Assembly (NCBI GenBank): GCA_944368975.1
Contig: CALVXI010000002.1
Location: 47,110 to 111,109, forward strand
Direction: 5' to 3'
DNA from: an uncultured Bacilli bacterium
Lineage (GTDB): Bacteria; Bacillota_I; Bacilli_A; RFN20; CAG-826
DNA length: 64,000 bases
Shown here: in pieces, positions 27,127 to 36,100 of the stretch
Position numbering within the stretch: position 1 is the first letter of the stretch
Layout of the letters: every line of letters begins with the position of its first letter
Notes under the pieces: model-generated
What the model saw: only the letters and a program-made list of their open reading frames with translations
Told to the model about the DNA's origin: nothing
Database searches by the model: none
Position numbers and translations under genes: made by a program

Positions 27127-27507
27127 ATGAGCAAATACAAAAGTGATTATGAAAGATTGGAAACTGTAAAAAAATTTAAATGTTCAAATAAATCGATTTC
27201 CCAATTTAGTAGAGATGAAAAAATTCCTTATACAACACTAAGAGATTGGATAAGGGCATTTGATAATATTGACGGCGAATTTGTTAAATTAAAGAAAGAA
27301 ATGTCAAAACCCGGTGTTGTGTTAACAAATGATGATGCGACGCTTAAATTATTAAAAAATGAAGAAATATACCATAAGCATTCAAGCTTCACTAGATTTG
27401 ATCACTCCGTTGTAGTTATTGAATTTGCTAAAATTAAAATTACAACTTCACTACAACAAGCTTTAGAAATTATGAGTCAATATTATGATAGATTTAAGCA
27501 AGGTTAA
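27127..27507 (+). CDS. tnpA: IS66 accessory protein TnpA
   Basis: The 126-residue first gene of IS66. The N-terminal half carries a helix-turn-helix of the transposase_8 type: KCSNKSISQFSRDEKIPYTTL, broken here as SISQFSRDEK and IPYTTLRDWI. The C-terminal part contains the conserved short strand VVIEFAKIKITTS. It presumably binds element ends. The ribosome binding site GAGGTG precedes the ATG. The gene overlaps tnpB by 23 bases, as usual for this family. Confidence 0.88.
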   Translation: MSKYKSDYERLETVKKFKCSNKSISQFSRDEKIPYTTLRDWIRAFDNIDGEFVKLKKEMSKPGVVLTNDDATLKLLKNEEIYHKHSSFTRFDHSVVVIEFAKIKITTSLQQALEIMSQYYDRFKQG

Positions 27508-27820
27508 AAATCTTTATCTTTACACAAGCAAAGTAGATATGCGTTTTGGTATTTATGCAATTCAAAAGAGATTGGCTTTATCATTTACACCAGTTGAAAT
27601 ATTAGGATCTATTTTCATATTTATCTCAAGAGATAGAAAACAAGTTAAAATTTACTATGAAGATGAATATGGAAGTTGGTTATTTATAAATAAAATGAAA
27701 TACTACAAAGTGCAAATAGAATCAATGCTTGAGGCTAAAGAAATTAGTAAACAAGACTTAATATATCTTTTAAAAGGGGTTGAATTAAAGTCAAAAATAG
27801 AACATCAATTTAGTGTTTAA
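27485..27820 (+). CDS. tnpB: IS66 accessory protein TnpB
   Basis: A 111-residue IS66 Orf2-like protein. The family signatures are YLYTSKVDMRFGIYAI (equivalent of the consensus T-x-MRKG-x-D/x-L), IFIFISRDRKQVKI and YEDEYGSWLF. Its start lies within the end of tnpA, indicating coupled translation. The role in transposition is required but not biochemically clear in the family. The usual RKG-x-GL motif is changed to MRFGIY, while the overall pattern is kept. Confidence 0.88.
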   Translation: MIDLSKVKNLYLYTSKVDMRFGIYAIQKRLALSFTPVEILGSIFIFISRDRKQVKIYYEDEYGSWLFINKMKYYKVQIESMLEAKEISKQDLIYLLKGVELKSKIEHQFSV

Positions 27821-27840
27821 ATTAAAATTAATATAGTAGA

Positions 27841-27868
27841 AAAATGTGCGATTGAATCGCACTTTTTC
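27841..27868 (+). terminator. Internal IS66 terminator between tnpB and tnpC
   Basis: GTGCGAT-TGA-ATCGCAC followed by TTTTTC, 20 bases after tnpB. It separates the accessory genes from the transposase gene. Confidence 0.8.
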
Positions 27869-27897
27869 TTTACTTTTTAGTATAAAAATGTTATAAT
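27869..27897 (+). promoter_or_regulatory. Promoter of the IS66 transposase gene
   Basis: -35 TTTACT (27869-27874), 17-base spacer, -10 TATAAT (27892-27897). The tnpC ATG is only 5 bases beyond the -10, so the transcript is probably leaderless. Confidence 0.6.
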
Positions 27898-27902
27898 AAA
27901 TT

Positions 27903-29510
27903 ATGCAAATTGAAGAAGCCTTAATCATCATAGAAAAGTTAAAAAGTGAACTTATTGAAACGCAAAAAGAATCTGCTAGAAAGGATTTTGTAATTGCTAC
28001 TCAACGTGCATTGATTAAAAGTCTAAATTTAAAAATTAATGAAGAAATAAAAGAAAATGAATTATTAAATGAAAAGAAAAGAATTAGTGAAATAAGCAAG
28101 TTTGTTCAAAAAAATGAGCTTTTAGATAATATAATAAATGAGCCTGAAGCGATAATTAAAGAATCAAAGCCAAATAAAAAAAGAGGAATTAAAAGGTGCT
28201 CTAAAAAATATAAAAATTACAACTTTGCTCAACAAGTAACTAAAACAATTTATGAAGAGCCTGAGGAAGAAAAATGCCCAATTTGTGGTGCTGAATTAAC
28301 CACGGTAACTGAGAAAACTCGTTATGAAGTTCGTTATGTTCCAGCAAAACTTGAGGTTGTTAAAATCATTAAAAGATCCAAGATATGTAAAAAATGTAAT
28401 AAAAAGAATAACAAAATTTATTATAAAGTTACTTCAAAGCCTTTCCCTGGATCTATATTAACACCTTCTTTTGCTGCATGGATTATTGACCACAAATATT
28501 ATTTAGGAATCCCATTTAATAAATTAGAACAATATATAAAAGATTCTCTCAATATTGAAATTTCTAAGCAGTCATTAGCTACATATGCTGCAAAGTGTTC
28601 TGCTTTGCTTGAACCAATTTTTAATCAAATGAAGTTAGATTTACTTCAAGATGCAACAAAAGTTATTCATATAGACGAAACGACATTAGTTGTTTCAAAA
28701 AAGCCAGATGAAGACAAGGAAAGAAAGAAATCTTATGTTTTTGTTTATCGTTCTAATTTATATAGTGAAAAACAAATAATGCTTTATTCTTTTAACGAAA
28801 CAAGAGAAATAGCAAAGACAGCAGAATGGTTAAAAGACTTTGACGGAACGATAGTTTGCGATGATTATAGTGGATACAACACATTAAAAAAGAAAAATAA
28901 TAAAATAAAACTTCAAAAATGTATGGCACATGCTCGACGAAAGTTTGCCGATATATTAAAGACAGTCAGACAAAAAGATAGAAAGGACACTAAAAGCTAC
29001 GAGATTTTAGAACTATTTAGTCAAATATTTAATTTAGAAAGTCAATATAAAAAAGATGAATTAAACCCAATTTCAATAGTTCAAAGAAGAAAAAAAGATC
29101 AAATACCAATTAAAAGTAAATTAGAAAATTTAATTTTTGATGTTTCATATAACCCAAATAGTGCAATTTATGATGCTGTAAATTATGTAAAAGACAATTG
29201 GGATGATATGCGGACGTATCTTGACAATGGTTTTGTTGAACCTTCGAATAATCCTGCTGAACGCGCAGTTAAGCCTTTTGTTGTTCAACGTAAAAATTTC
29301 CAAACTTCAGGCTCATATGCTGGAGCTAGATATACAGCAAAAATATTTAGCATAATTCAAACAGCTAGAGCAAATAATCTAAACACATATCAGTATTTAA
29401 ATTATATTTTTGAAAATATAAATAATCCAAATATTAAAATTGAATCGTTACTCCCATATTCGGACAAAATGAGTGAAAAATTTTCAAATAAAGCTTGCGG
29501 TCGAATTTAA
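27903..29510 (+). CDS. tnpC: IS66 family transposase TnpC
   Basis: The 535-residue DDE transposase. A coiled-coil N-terminus (~1-65) is followed by a zinc-finger region CPICGAEL...CKKCNKKN (~120-165). The catalytic core follows: VIHIDETTLVV (first D, ~253), TIVCDDYSGYN (second D, ~318), and the last acidic residue in FVEPSNNPAERAVKP. The QRKNFQTSGSYAGAR signature of IS66 is intact, and the frame has no lesion, so the element may be active. No ribosome binding site precedes the ATG. Confidence 0.93.
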   Translation: MQIEEALIIIEKLKSELIETQKESARKDFVIATQRALIKSLNLKINEEIKENELLNEKKRISEISKFVQKNELLDNIINEPEAIIKESKPNKKRGIKRCSKKYKNYNFAQQVTKTIYEEPEEEKCPICGAELTTVTEKTRYEVRYVPAKLEVVKIIKRSKICKKCNKKNNKIYYKVTSKPFPGSILTPSFAAWIIDHKYYLGIPFNKLEQYIKDSLNIEISKQSLATYAAKCSALLEPIFNQMKLDLLQDATKVIHIDETTLVVSKKPDEDKERKKSYVFVYRSNLYSEKQIMLYSFNETREIAKTAEWLKDFDGTIVCDDYSGYNTLKKKNNKIKLQKCMAHARRKFADILKTVRQKDRKDTKSYEILELFSQIFNLESQYKKDELNPISIVQRRKKDQIPIKSKLENLIFDVSYNPNSAIYDAVNYVKDNWDDMRTYLDNGFVEPSNNPAERAVKPFVVQRKNFQTSGSYAGARYTAKIFSIIQTARANNLNTYQYLNYIFENINNPNIKIESLLPYSDKMSEKFSNKACGRI

Positions 29511-29596
29511 GCAAATTACGAAGTTTTACGAACTTTTTTAAACTTTATCAAAAAATGTAGCTAAATTTGCACATGGTGTAAAATATTTACTTTTAC

Positions 29597-29604
29597 ACAT
29601 AATG
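29597..29604. repeat. IS66 target-site duplication, right copy
   Basis: ACATAATG, identical to 27049-27056, immediately after the right inverted repeat. Confidence 0.9.
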
Positions 29605-29629
29605 AGCATGAATTGGTAACCGTTTGTAT

Positions 29630-29661
29630 AAAAATAACCTATAATGCAGACACATTATAGG
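29630..29661 (-). terminator. Terminator of tRNA-Glu
   Basis: On the minus strand, CCTATAATG-TGTCTG-CATTATAGG followed by TTATTTTT. It lies between the tRNA and the IS66 insertion point. Confidence 0.8.
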
Positions 29662-29674
29662 CGTTTTTCAAGAG

Positions 29675-29751
29675 TGGTGACCTAGAACGGATTCGAACCG
29701 ATGTATGCTGCCTTGAGAGGGCAGTGAGTTAAGCCGCTTCTCCACTAGGCC
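29675..29751 (-). tRNA. tRNA-Glu (anticodon CUC)
   Basis: On the minus strand, acceptor GGCCTAG / CTAGGTC, discriminator A and encoded CCA. The anticodon stem CTGCC / GGCAG has loop CTCTCAA, giving CTC. GGTTCGAATCC forms the T-arm. The overall pattern (GGAGAAGCGGCTTAA) fits tRNA-Glu. Confidence 0.9.
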
Positions 29752-29861
29752 GTGCATATATTATAAACAAAACGAATATTTAATTAAATAACAAATTCTT
29801 TACATTTCCTTGATAGATTCAAGAATTTTAAATCTTTAAAATAAATAAAAGGAGATTTAAT

Positions 29862-30026
29862 ATGTATATTACAGAAGTTATTAATTATTCACCTTTAGCA
29901 AATGAACTTGCAAAGAAAATAAATGAATTGGCAAATGAAATGTATTCAAAAGGTTATGAGTTAATTACCTTTTCAGTAACTAATAGCGCAAAATGTATTG
30001 TAGTCTTTAAGAAAATAGTTTTATGA
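29862..30026 (+). CDS. Small 54-aa protein, DUF4177-like
   Basis: A short gene, MYITEVINYSPLANELAKKI onward, with a strong AAGGAG ribosome binding site 7 bases before the ATG. It ends in TGA overlapping the next ATG (ATGA). The sequence MYSKGYELITFSVTNSAKCI followed by VVFKK resembles small DUF4177-type proteins: a helix, then a GYEL strand and a closing V/I-x-FKK strand. The function is unknown. The tight coupling to the flavodoxin gene shows it is translated. Confidence 0.65.
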   Translation: MYITEVINYSPLANELAKKINELANEMYSKGYELITFSVTNSAKCIVVFKKIVL

Positions 30027-30571
30027 GAAAGATTATTATTTATGGTTCTAAATATGGTACTAGTAAAGAATATGCTATTTATTTAGGTTTAAAAACTAAT
30101 ATAACTGCCGTTAATTATAAAGATCTAAAAAATATTAATAAGTATGACACTATAATTTATGTTGGTAGCATTTATGCTAGTAATATTTTAGGATTAAGAA
30201 AAACTTTTAAGAAATTAAATAATATAAGTTATAAAAATATTTATATCATTACAGTAGGAATAAGTGAGACTAATAATCGAAATATAGATGAAAGAATTAA
30301 AAGCATAATTAAAAAAGATATTTATGATAAGGTAAATGTATTTCATCTTAACGGAAAAATTAATTATTTTACACTAAATAAAAAAGATAAATTCTTAATT
30401 TCTTTGATGTATAAAATTTTAAGTAAAGAAAATAACAATGAGTTAAAGAAAGAAAATCAAATGATATTAACAATTTATAAAAATAAAATTGATAAAATGG
30501 ATTTTAATAAGTTAATTCCAGTAATAGATCTTATAAATAACAAAAAAAATGAAGTTTTGCAAGGTTTTTAG
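30023..30571 (+). CDS. Flavodoxin-domain protein
   Basis: A 182-residue protein with the FMN phosphate-binding loop near the N-terminus (YGSKYGTSKEYA, residues 7-18). Next come IIYVGSIYASNILGLRKTF, like the flavodoxin_5/HemG family, and YIITVGISETNNR. It may act as an electron carrier or menaquinone-linked oxidoreductase, but the partner is unknown. It is translationally coupled to the 54-aa gene upstream. Its last ten codons coincide with a forward copy of the dispersed repeat, ending NEVLQGF. It converges with the HAD gene with a 4-base overlap. Confidence 0.8.
   Translation: MRKIIIYGSKYGTSKEYAIYLGLKTNITAVNYKDLKNINKYDTIIYVGSIYASNILGLRKTFKKLNNISYKNIYIITVGISETNNRNIDERIKSIIKKDIYDKVNVFHLNGKINYFTLNKKDKFLISLMYKILSKENNNELKKENQMILTIYKNKIDKMDFNKLIPVIDLINNKKNEVLQGF
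30542..30571 (+). repeat. Dispersed repeat, forward copy forming the flavodoxin gene's 3' end
   Basis: AAAAAAAATGAAG followed by TTTTGCAAGGTTTTTAG. The TAG of the element serves as the stop codon. Confidence 0.6.
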
Positions 30572-31353
30572 ATAATATTAAAGTGTTTTAATGCTTTATA
30601 TATTCCACCATTTTCAATATTATCTGTAACATAAAAGGCTTCTTTTTTAGCTTCTTCATTTCCATTTCCCATACAAACTGAATAATTAACTAACTTAAAC
30701 ATTGATAAATCATTTAAATCATCACCAAAGGCCATAAGATTATTTTTAGAAAAATTAAAATATTTTTTAATTGCTTTAACGCCCTTACTTTTAAGAAATT
30801 CTTTTGAAGTTAATTCAACATTAGTAGGAGTGAAACGATTAAATAATAAATTGTATTTATTAGCTAATTCTATAATTTCTAAATCTTTATCGTAATATGA
30901 TATTACTTGTATAGCCAAAATTTCTTCGTTTTTATATAAAGAAATATCTAATGGATAAGGTTCATAATAAACACTATAAAACTCATTTACGATGTCCTTA
31001 TCGGTTACTTTGATGTAAGTATTTTTTAAAGTAATAATATTATAACTATAATTTCTAGTATTTAAAAAAGTAAGGATTGCATCGACATCTTTTGAGTTAA
31101 TAAAATCTGCATATATTATTTTATCTTTCACTAATGTAGCTCCACCATTGTTGATAACAAAACCATCAAAAGGGATTAAATTAAAGGTATTTAATTTATC
31201 TAATGCATAGTAACTTCTAGCCGAATTTATAAATAATTTTACACCTTTACTATGTGCTAAATTAAGGGCATCAACACTTAATTTATTGAAATCATGAGTT
31301 TTATGATCGAATAATGTCCAATCAAAATCTAAAAAAATTGCTTTAATTTCCAT
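30568..31353 (-). CDS. HAD-superfamily phosphatase (Cof/IIB type)
   Basis: A 261-residue hydrolase, probably acting on small sugar phosphates or flavin/PLP-type metabolites. The nucleophile motif is FLDFDWTLFD (DxDxT, residues ~8-12; unusual W for the common G). Motif II is FINSARS, motif III the lysine in the SKGVKAIKKYF region, and motif IV MAFGDDLNDLSMF. VCMGNGNEEAKKEAFYVTDN is the typical Cof ending. The substrate cannot be assigned. The gene stands alone. Confidence 0.88.
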   Translation of the reverse strand: MEIKAIFLDFDWTLFDHKTHDFNKLSVDALNLAHSKGVKLFINSARSYYALDKLNTFNLIPFDGFVINNGGATLVKDKIIYADFINSKDVDAILTFLNTRNYSYNIITLKNTYIKVTDKDIVNEFYSVYYEPYPLDISLYKNEEILAIQVISYYDKDLEIIELANKYNLLFNRFTPTNVELTSKEFLKSKGVKAIKKYFNFSKNNLMAFGDDLNDLSMFKLVNYSVCMGNGNEEAKKEAFYVTDNIENGGIYKALKHFNII

Positions 31354-31452
31354 ATAGATAATATATCTTATTTTGAAAATATCGCAATCAATTTAATATT
31401 AAAAATTATTAAACCCTGTTTAAGATTGATTTTATTATATTTAAAAAAAGAT

Positions 31453-31481
31453 AAAATATTAGGATTTTGCATAGTTTTTTT
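31453..31481 (+). repeat. Dispersed repeat, degenerate forward copy
   Basis: AAAATATTAGGA followed by TTTTGCATAGTTTTTTTA, in the spacer between the HAD gene and pnuC. Confidence 0.45.
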
Positions 31482-31520
31482 ATATAATTGTGATTTTTTA
31501 AAAAAGATAAATCAAAATAG

Positions 31521-31537
31521 TTGAGTTTTATACTCAA
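31521..31537 (+). promoter_or_regulatory. Small hairpin in the pnuC leader
   Basis: TTGAGT-TTTAT-ACTCAA stem ahead of the pnuC start. It might belong to a leader regulatory structure; no known aptamer could be recognised. The preceding AAAATAGTTGAGTTTT also matches the left part of the dispersed repeat at 10496. Confidence 0.3.
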
Positions 31538-31540
31538 ATT

Positions 31541-32254
31541 TTGAATAATATGTATATGTTTAAAAAGTTTATTAATATTTTTAAATATTACGAATGGATT
31601 TTTGTTATCACTAGTTTAATAACATTAATAACTTTGGGCATCGTTTATAAAAGTGGTGCTTTAGAATTAATATCTGTTATTTTAGGATTACTATCTGCTA
31701 CTTTAAATGGTAAAAGAAAAAAATATGCTTTTTTCTTTTATACAGTTTATGTCATTTTATATGGCACTGTTTCTTTTATTGAAAAGCAATATGGAGAAGG
31801 GGTATTAAATCTTTGTATTAATTTACCAATTTATTTATTTACATTATATAAGTTTTATATTAGAGATCGAAAAAAAGAAAATACAGGTGAATTTAATATT
31901 ACTTCAATAAAAAAAATTGAAATAATATTAATTATTATTTTTGTGCCTCTAGTGTGTGGACTATATGGCTATATTTTAAGTTTATTTAATTCAAAATTAC
32001 CTTATTTAAATGCTTTAGCAACTGCTTTTGCAGTCGTAGCTTGTTATTTAGCTAGTAAAACTAGTTTATACCAATGGATTTTTTGGAATTTATATAGTGT
32101 TGTTCTAACAGTTATATGGACTATTAATTTTACAAGTAACGGTAGTAATGGTTTACTTTATTTAGCTCTTAATATTATTTATTTTATTATTAATATCTAT
32201 TGTCTTATCATTTGGATTAATATTAAGAAAGAAAAAAATAATAATTTAATTTAA
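31541..32254 (+). CDS. pnuC: Nicotinamide riboside transporter PnuC-like
   Basis: A 237-residue membrane protein with about seven helices that would admit nicotinamide riboside for NAD synthesis. The PnuC features are the opening YEWIFVITSLIT, then VLNLCINLPIYLFTLYKFY (~100; the N-x-P motif region) and ATAFAVVACYLASK followed by QWIFWNLYSVVLT in the second half. TTG at 31541 and ATGs at 31550 and 31556 are all possible starts; no ribosome binding site decides. No NAD kinase or NadR gene is adjacent. Confidence 0.8.
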   Translation: MNNMYMFKKFINIFKYYEWIFVITSLITLITLGIVYKSGALELISVILGLLSATLNGKRKKYAFFFYTVYVILYGTVSFIEKQYGEGVLNLCINLPIYLFTLYKFYIRDRKKENTGEFNITSIKKIEIILIIIFVPLVCGLYGYILSLFNSKLPYLNALATAFAVVACYLASKTSLYQWIFWNLYSVVLTVIWTINFTSNGSNGLLYLALNIIYFIINIYCLIIWINIKKEKNNNLI

Positions 32255-32334
32255 TAAAAATGTTATTAACTTATTTATAGAAATTGAAGATTTGTGCTTT
32301 AAAAATGATTTTATTGTGGTAAGATTTACTCGTT

Positions 32335-33090
32335 ATGAAATTTGAAATGTGGTCAACGTTACATATAATTTATATATTATCACCAATTATTTTATCTTTA
32401 ATTTTTTATTTTGCTTTAAGAAAAACTAGTCCTAAAGTTAAGTATATTATTGGAATAATTATAGGAATTATAAATATTGGTATATTATTGACAAGAAATA
32501 TTGATTTATTTTTAAAAATTGGCTGGGATAATGAAGTTATACCACTACAAGTTTGTCATTTAGGAAATATTATTGTTGGGATTGGATTAATTAGTAAAAA
32601 TAAAGAATGTTTAATAATTGGTTTTTGTTTTAATTTAATTCCGGCATATGGATCAATTATTTATGCTGATTCATTAGTTAATTATCAAAGTATTCTAACA
32701 ATTAGAGCGATGAGTTATATATTTGGTCATTTGTTTATTGTCGTTGGTGCTATTTATGGAATAATGATGTATAAACCTAGAGTAAGTTTTAAAAATGGTG
32801 CAATTTCTTATTCTATCGTAATTATATTAATGATATTAGCTATTATATTAAATCCATTATTTAGAACTAAATTTGGGTGGGAGGCTAATTATTTTTATAT
32901 TTATAATTCTGATGGAGTTCCTTTTGAATTTTTATACGATTTAGGAAAGATGTATACTTATGGATGGTTCAGTATTAATTATGTATATGTTTTCTCCCTA
33001 TTAGTAATTTTTACATTAATCTATATTGGGCTATATTGGATAATAAAATTGGTTTATAAGAAAAATAAAAATAATTTATTAATAATTTAA
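32335..33090 (+). CDS. YwaF/TIGR02206-type membrane protein
   Basis: A 251-residue integral membrane protein with about seven helices. The arrangement resembles Bacillus YwaF: an N-terminal MWSTLHIIYI (H in the first helix), then LPLQVCHLGNI-like text (here IPLQVCHLGNIIVG), a conserved H in IFGHLFIVVGAIYG, and NPLFRTKFGWEANYFYI. The function is not known. It follows pnuC by 80 bases without a clear promoter between them and ends in a strong bidirectional hairpin. Confidence 0.7.
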   Translation: MKFEMWSTLHIIYILSPIILSLIFYFALRKTSPKVKYIIGIIIGIINIGILLTRNIDLFLKIGWDNEVIPLQVCHLGNIIVGIGLISKNKECLIIGFCFNLIPAYGSIIYADSLVNYQSILTIRAMSYIFGHLFIVVGAIYGIMMYKPRVSFKNGAISYSIVIILMILAIILNPLFRTKFGWEANYFYIYNSDGVPFEFLYDLGKMYTYGWFSINYVYVFSLLVIFTLIYIGLYWIIKLVYKKNKNNLLII

Positions 33091-33125
33091 AAAAGTCCAG
33101 GAACTGCGAGGTTTCTGGACTTTTT
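33090..33125 (+). terminator. Bidirectional terminator between convergent genes
   Basis: AAAAAGTCCAG / CTGGACTTTTT with an inner GAAC / GTTT pairing. It begins at the YwaF-like gene's stop and serves the convergent lipoprotein gene as well. Confidence 0.88.
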
Positions 33126-33143
33126 ATAAGGTATTTTAGTTAA

Positions 33144-36100
33144 TTATTTAGCTTCATAAATATCTAATTCTGGATTATAGTAGAAAGTCTTTCCGTATAA
33201 TGGATTGTTTTCATTAGCATTGTATCCTGTATATGTATAACCTTCATTGTTTTCAATTTTACTTAGATTAAAATAATAACCAAAATATAATATTTCATTA
33301 TTAGCTAGAGGCAAGTAAATAATCATATCAATACGGAAATAGTGATAATTGGCGTCTTTAAATTCCTGAATTTCTATATTTGAAAGAGCGGTTAAATTAC
33401 CAATCGAATCTCCTTTATGTAAATTTGCACCATGAATTACAATAGGATCCCTACCAGAAATAGTATAAATGAGATTATAGAAATAAGGATTAGTACTATG
33501 TTTTTGAATTAAGCCAAATCCATAAGCGCTAACATCATAATATCCATTTAAAGCGTATACTTGTGTACCATCTTCTAGTAAATAAACATTTGGTTCAATA
33601 AGCGTATAATTTAATGTACGCATATTATTATAAACAATATAATCACCATCAAGTTTTTCATAAATTGGAAAACTTAAATTAAGATTTTCAAAGTTTATAA
33701 TTTCATCAGTTGGTTTATAAACTGTAAAGAAATTAGTAGAACTATTAAATAATTCCATATAATTATCTTTAGCTAATGCGCTAAATGCTGGCTCTTCTTC
33801 AATAATATGATAACCTTCAGTATCTTTATAGATAAAAGTTTTATAAGATTTTGAAGTATCGTTAGGATCTAATCTTGAAGCAAAATAGTTAGTTAAACCT
33901 TCTTCATTATTGGAACTTGTTAAAATCCAATCAGGAACATCGTGATCAAAATAACCTTTAATTGCAAAATTAGATGTTAATTTATCGACTGTAATCTCTT
34001 CATCGAACATGAATAAATCAAATCCAGGAAATACTTCAAAATATGTTCCACTAACGAGTTTATCATAATGATATATTGGAGCATAAGTTTTATTATCATA
34101 TTCAAAATAAACTTTATCAAGATTATAAGAAGATGTTTTAACAAAGTAGCCATCTAAATAAATATAAACTTCATTTTCATTTGTAAAGCCACAAGTGTAA
34201 GACATATCGATTTCTTCTTTAAAAGTAATTAAAGAATTATCATTTAAATAGCCTTTATATTCACCATTAACAACAAAAGTATGAGCTTCTTCATCATAAG
34301 ATGCTCTTAAACTTCCATAAAAATCAACCTTATCCATTTGTTTATATGAATCAGTTTCAATATCTAAATAATATCCATCAACGTATGAATAAGACTCCAT
34401 TTTAAGCAATATTTTATCATTCTCAAAGCGATCTAAAATTTGCCAAGTATCATCTAAATAAAAATAGATTTCGTTAGCATTTGATTTAAAAGCATTTGTA
34501 TGAAATACTTCACCACGAATATATTGATTATTATAGTAAATATAATTAGTGTTATTTGCTAAATAAGTATTATTTTCTTGCTTAACTAATTCAAAATAAC
34601 CTCCACTTAAAGCAACATAATCGACACCACCATTATTAACAATAGAAGGAGCAAAATCACTAGATTCATTAGTTTTAATAAATTCACCATTAATTAAAAC
34701 TTCCCACTGACCATTATTAATTCTAGCAATTAGTTCACTATTTTCACTATATCCATTATTACTAATTATTTCATTATTTTGATATTCTCTAACATAGGTA
34801 AAACTATTGTTTTTAATTAAATCTTCTTTTATTGAATTATCTTCATAATAAATAATTTGTGAAGTTAATTGATATGATCTTAATAGTTTATAATTTGGAT
34901 ATCCTTTTCCTTCAGTATTAATAATACTTCCATTAAATTCACTATTTGCAATAAAGTTATTTTTGATATCTAGGTATGTTTCTTTATCAGTTTTAATATT
35001 AATTTTTCCACCAAAATAGATTTTATTTTGATCTTTATTAATTGTTAAAGATGATTGATCATTAAAAGTGACATTTCCACCAGCTATTTCATTCCCTTCA
35101 TAATAATTAGGATAAAAACCACCATCTAATTCATCTTCGATATCTTCATACTTTGGTAATTCATTTAATATAGCAAGTTCACTATTTAAGATAGCCTTAG
35201 AAGTATTAAAGAAATTAATATTACTTCCTGGTAGTATTTTAACTTTTGAATCAATAGTTAAAGTAGAGTCTTCGTATATATTAATATCTAAATTTTTCGA
35301 AATAGGGAATAAAACATTATCTGTTGAGACATTAATTATGCCAAGCTCCAAAGTCATAGAATTAGTTTTAACATCACCATAAATGTCGATTACTTCTTTA
35401 TAATTTGTTTCATCACCAACATAACGATGAATTAAATAACCATCTTCACTAGTTAATTCTAATAAACCATTTTTTGCAATAATATCTTGCTTAGTGTAGT
35501 TATGAGTGCTTAAAGCATAAAGTGTACAATGAGCTCCTAAAATAGCGCCATAATTTACCTTGGTATCAACTTGTAAATAAGGTAATTTATATAACATAAA
35601 AGGAGTTTCATCATTTGCATATTTGTTTAAGCAATTAGTTCCACCATAAAAATCATTAATAGCAAAATTAGTATAAAGTTTTCCACCTTTTAATATTTCA
35701 ATGGAACCAGTTTTTTCTAGGCTTGAATCAAAAATCAAGCCATTAGAATTTAATTCTCCACCATTTTCGATGATAATTTTATGTCCATTTAAATCAAGCG
35801 CAGCATAATCTCCACTAATAAAACCTTGGTTTGGATGTGATACATTATTAACAACTGCTCCAATAAGTAAAGTTCCTCTTATTGTTAAATCAGTTTCTAG
35901 TTTCAAGGTTATTTTATTATTAAAATTACTTAATTTTGTTTCCGTGACACTTTGATTATTATATTCTCTAGCATCATTTAATAATAAATGAGATTCATTA
36001 TCGACTTTAGTTAAACTATGGGATAAAAATAGTATTTTATTAGTATCAATTATTGTTAAAGAAGGATCACTTACTAACTTATTACTAGTATCATAGTTAA

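Larger units (their letters stand above)
27057..29596 (+). mobile_element. Complete IS66-family insertion sequence
   Basis: A 2540-bp element with three transposition genes in the standard order and terminal inverted repeats of about 22 bp. The left tip is GTAAACGTAAATAATT and the right tip, reverse complement, is GTAAAAGTAAATATTT; both continue to ACACC. The GTAA tip is typical of IS66. An exact 8-bp target duplication (ACATAATG) flanks it, so it is a bona fide transposition product and probably recent. All three reading frames look intact. Confidence 0.95.
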
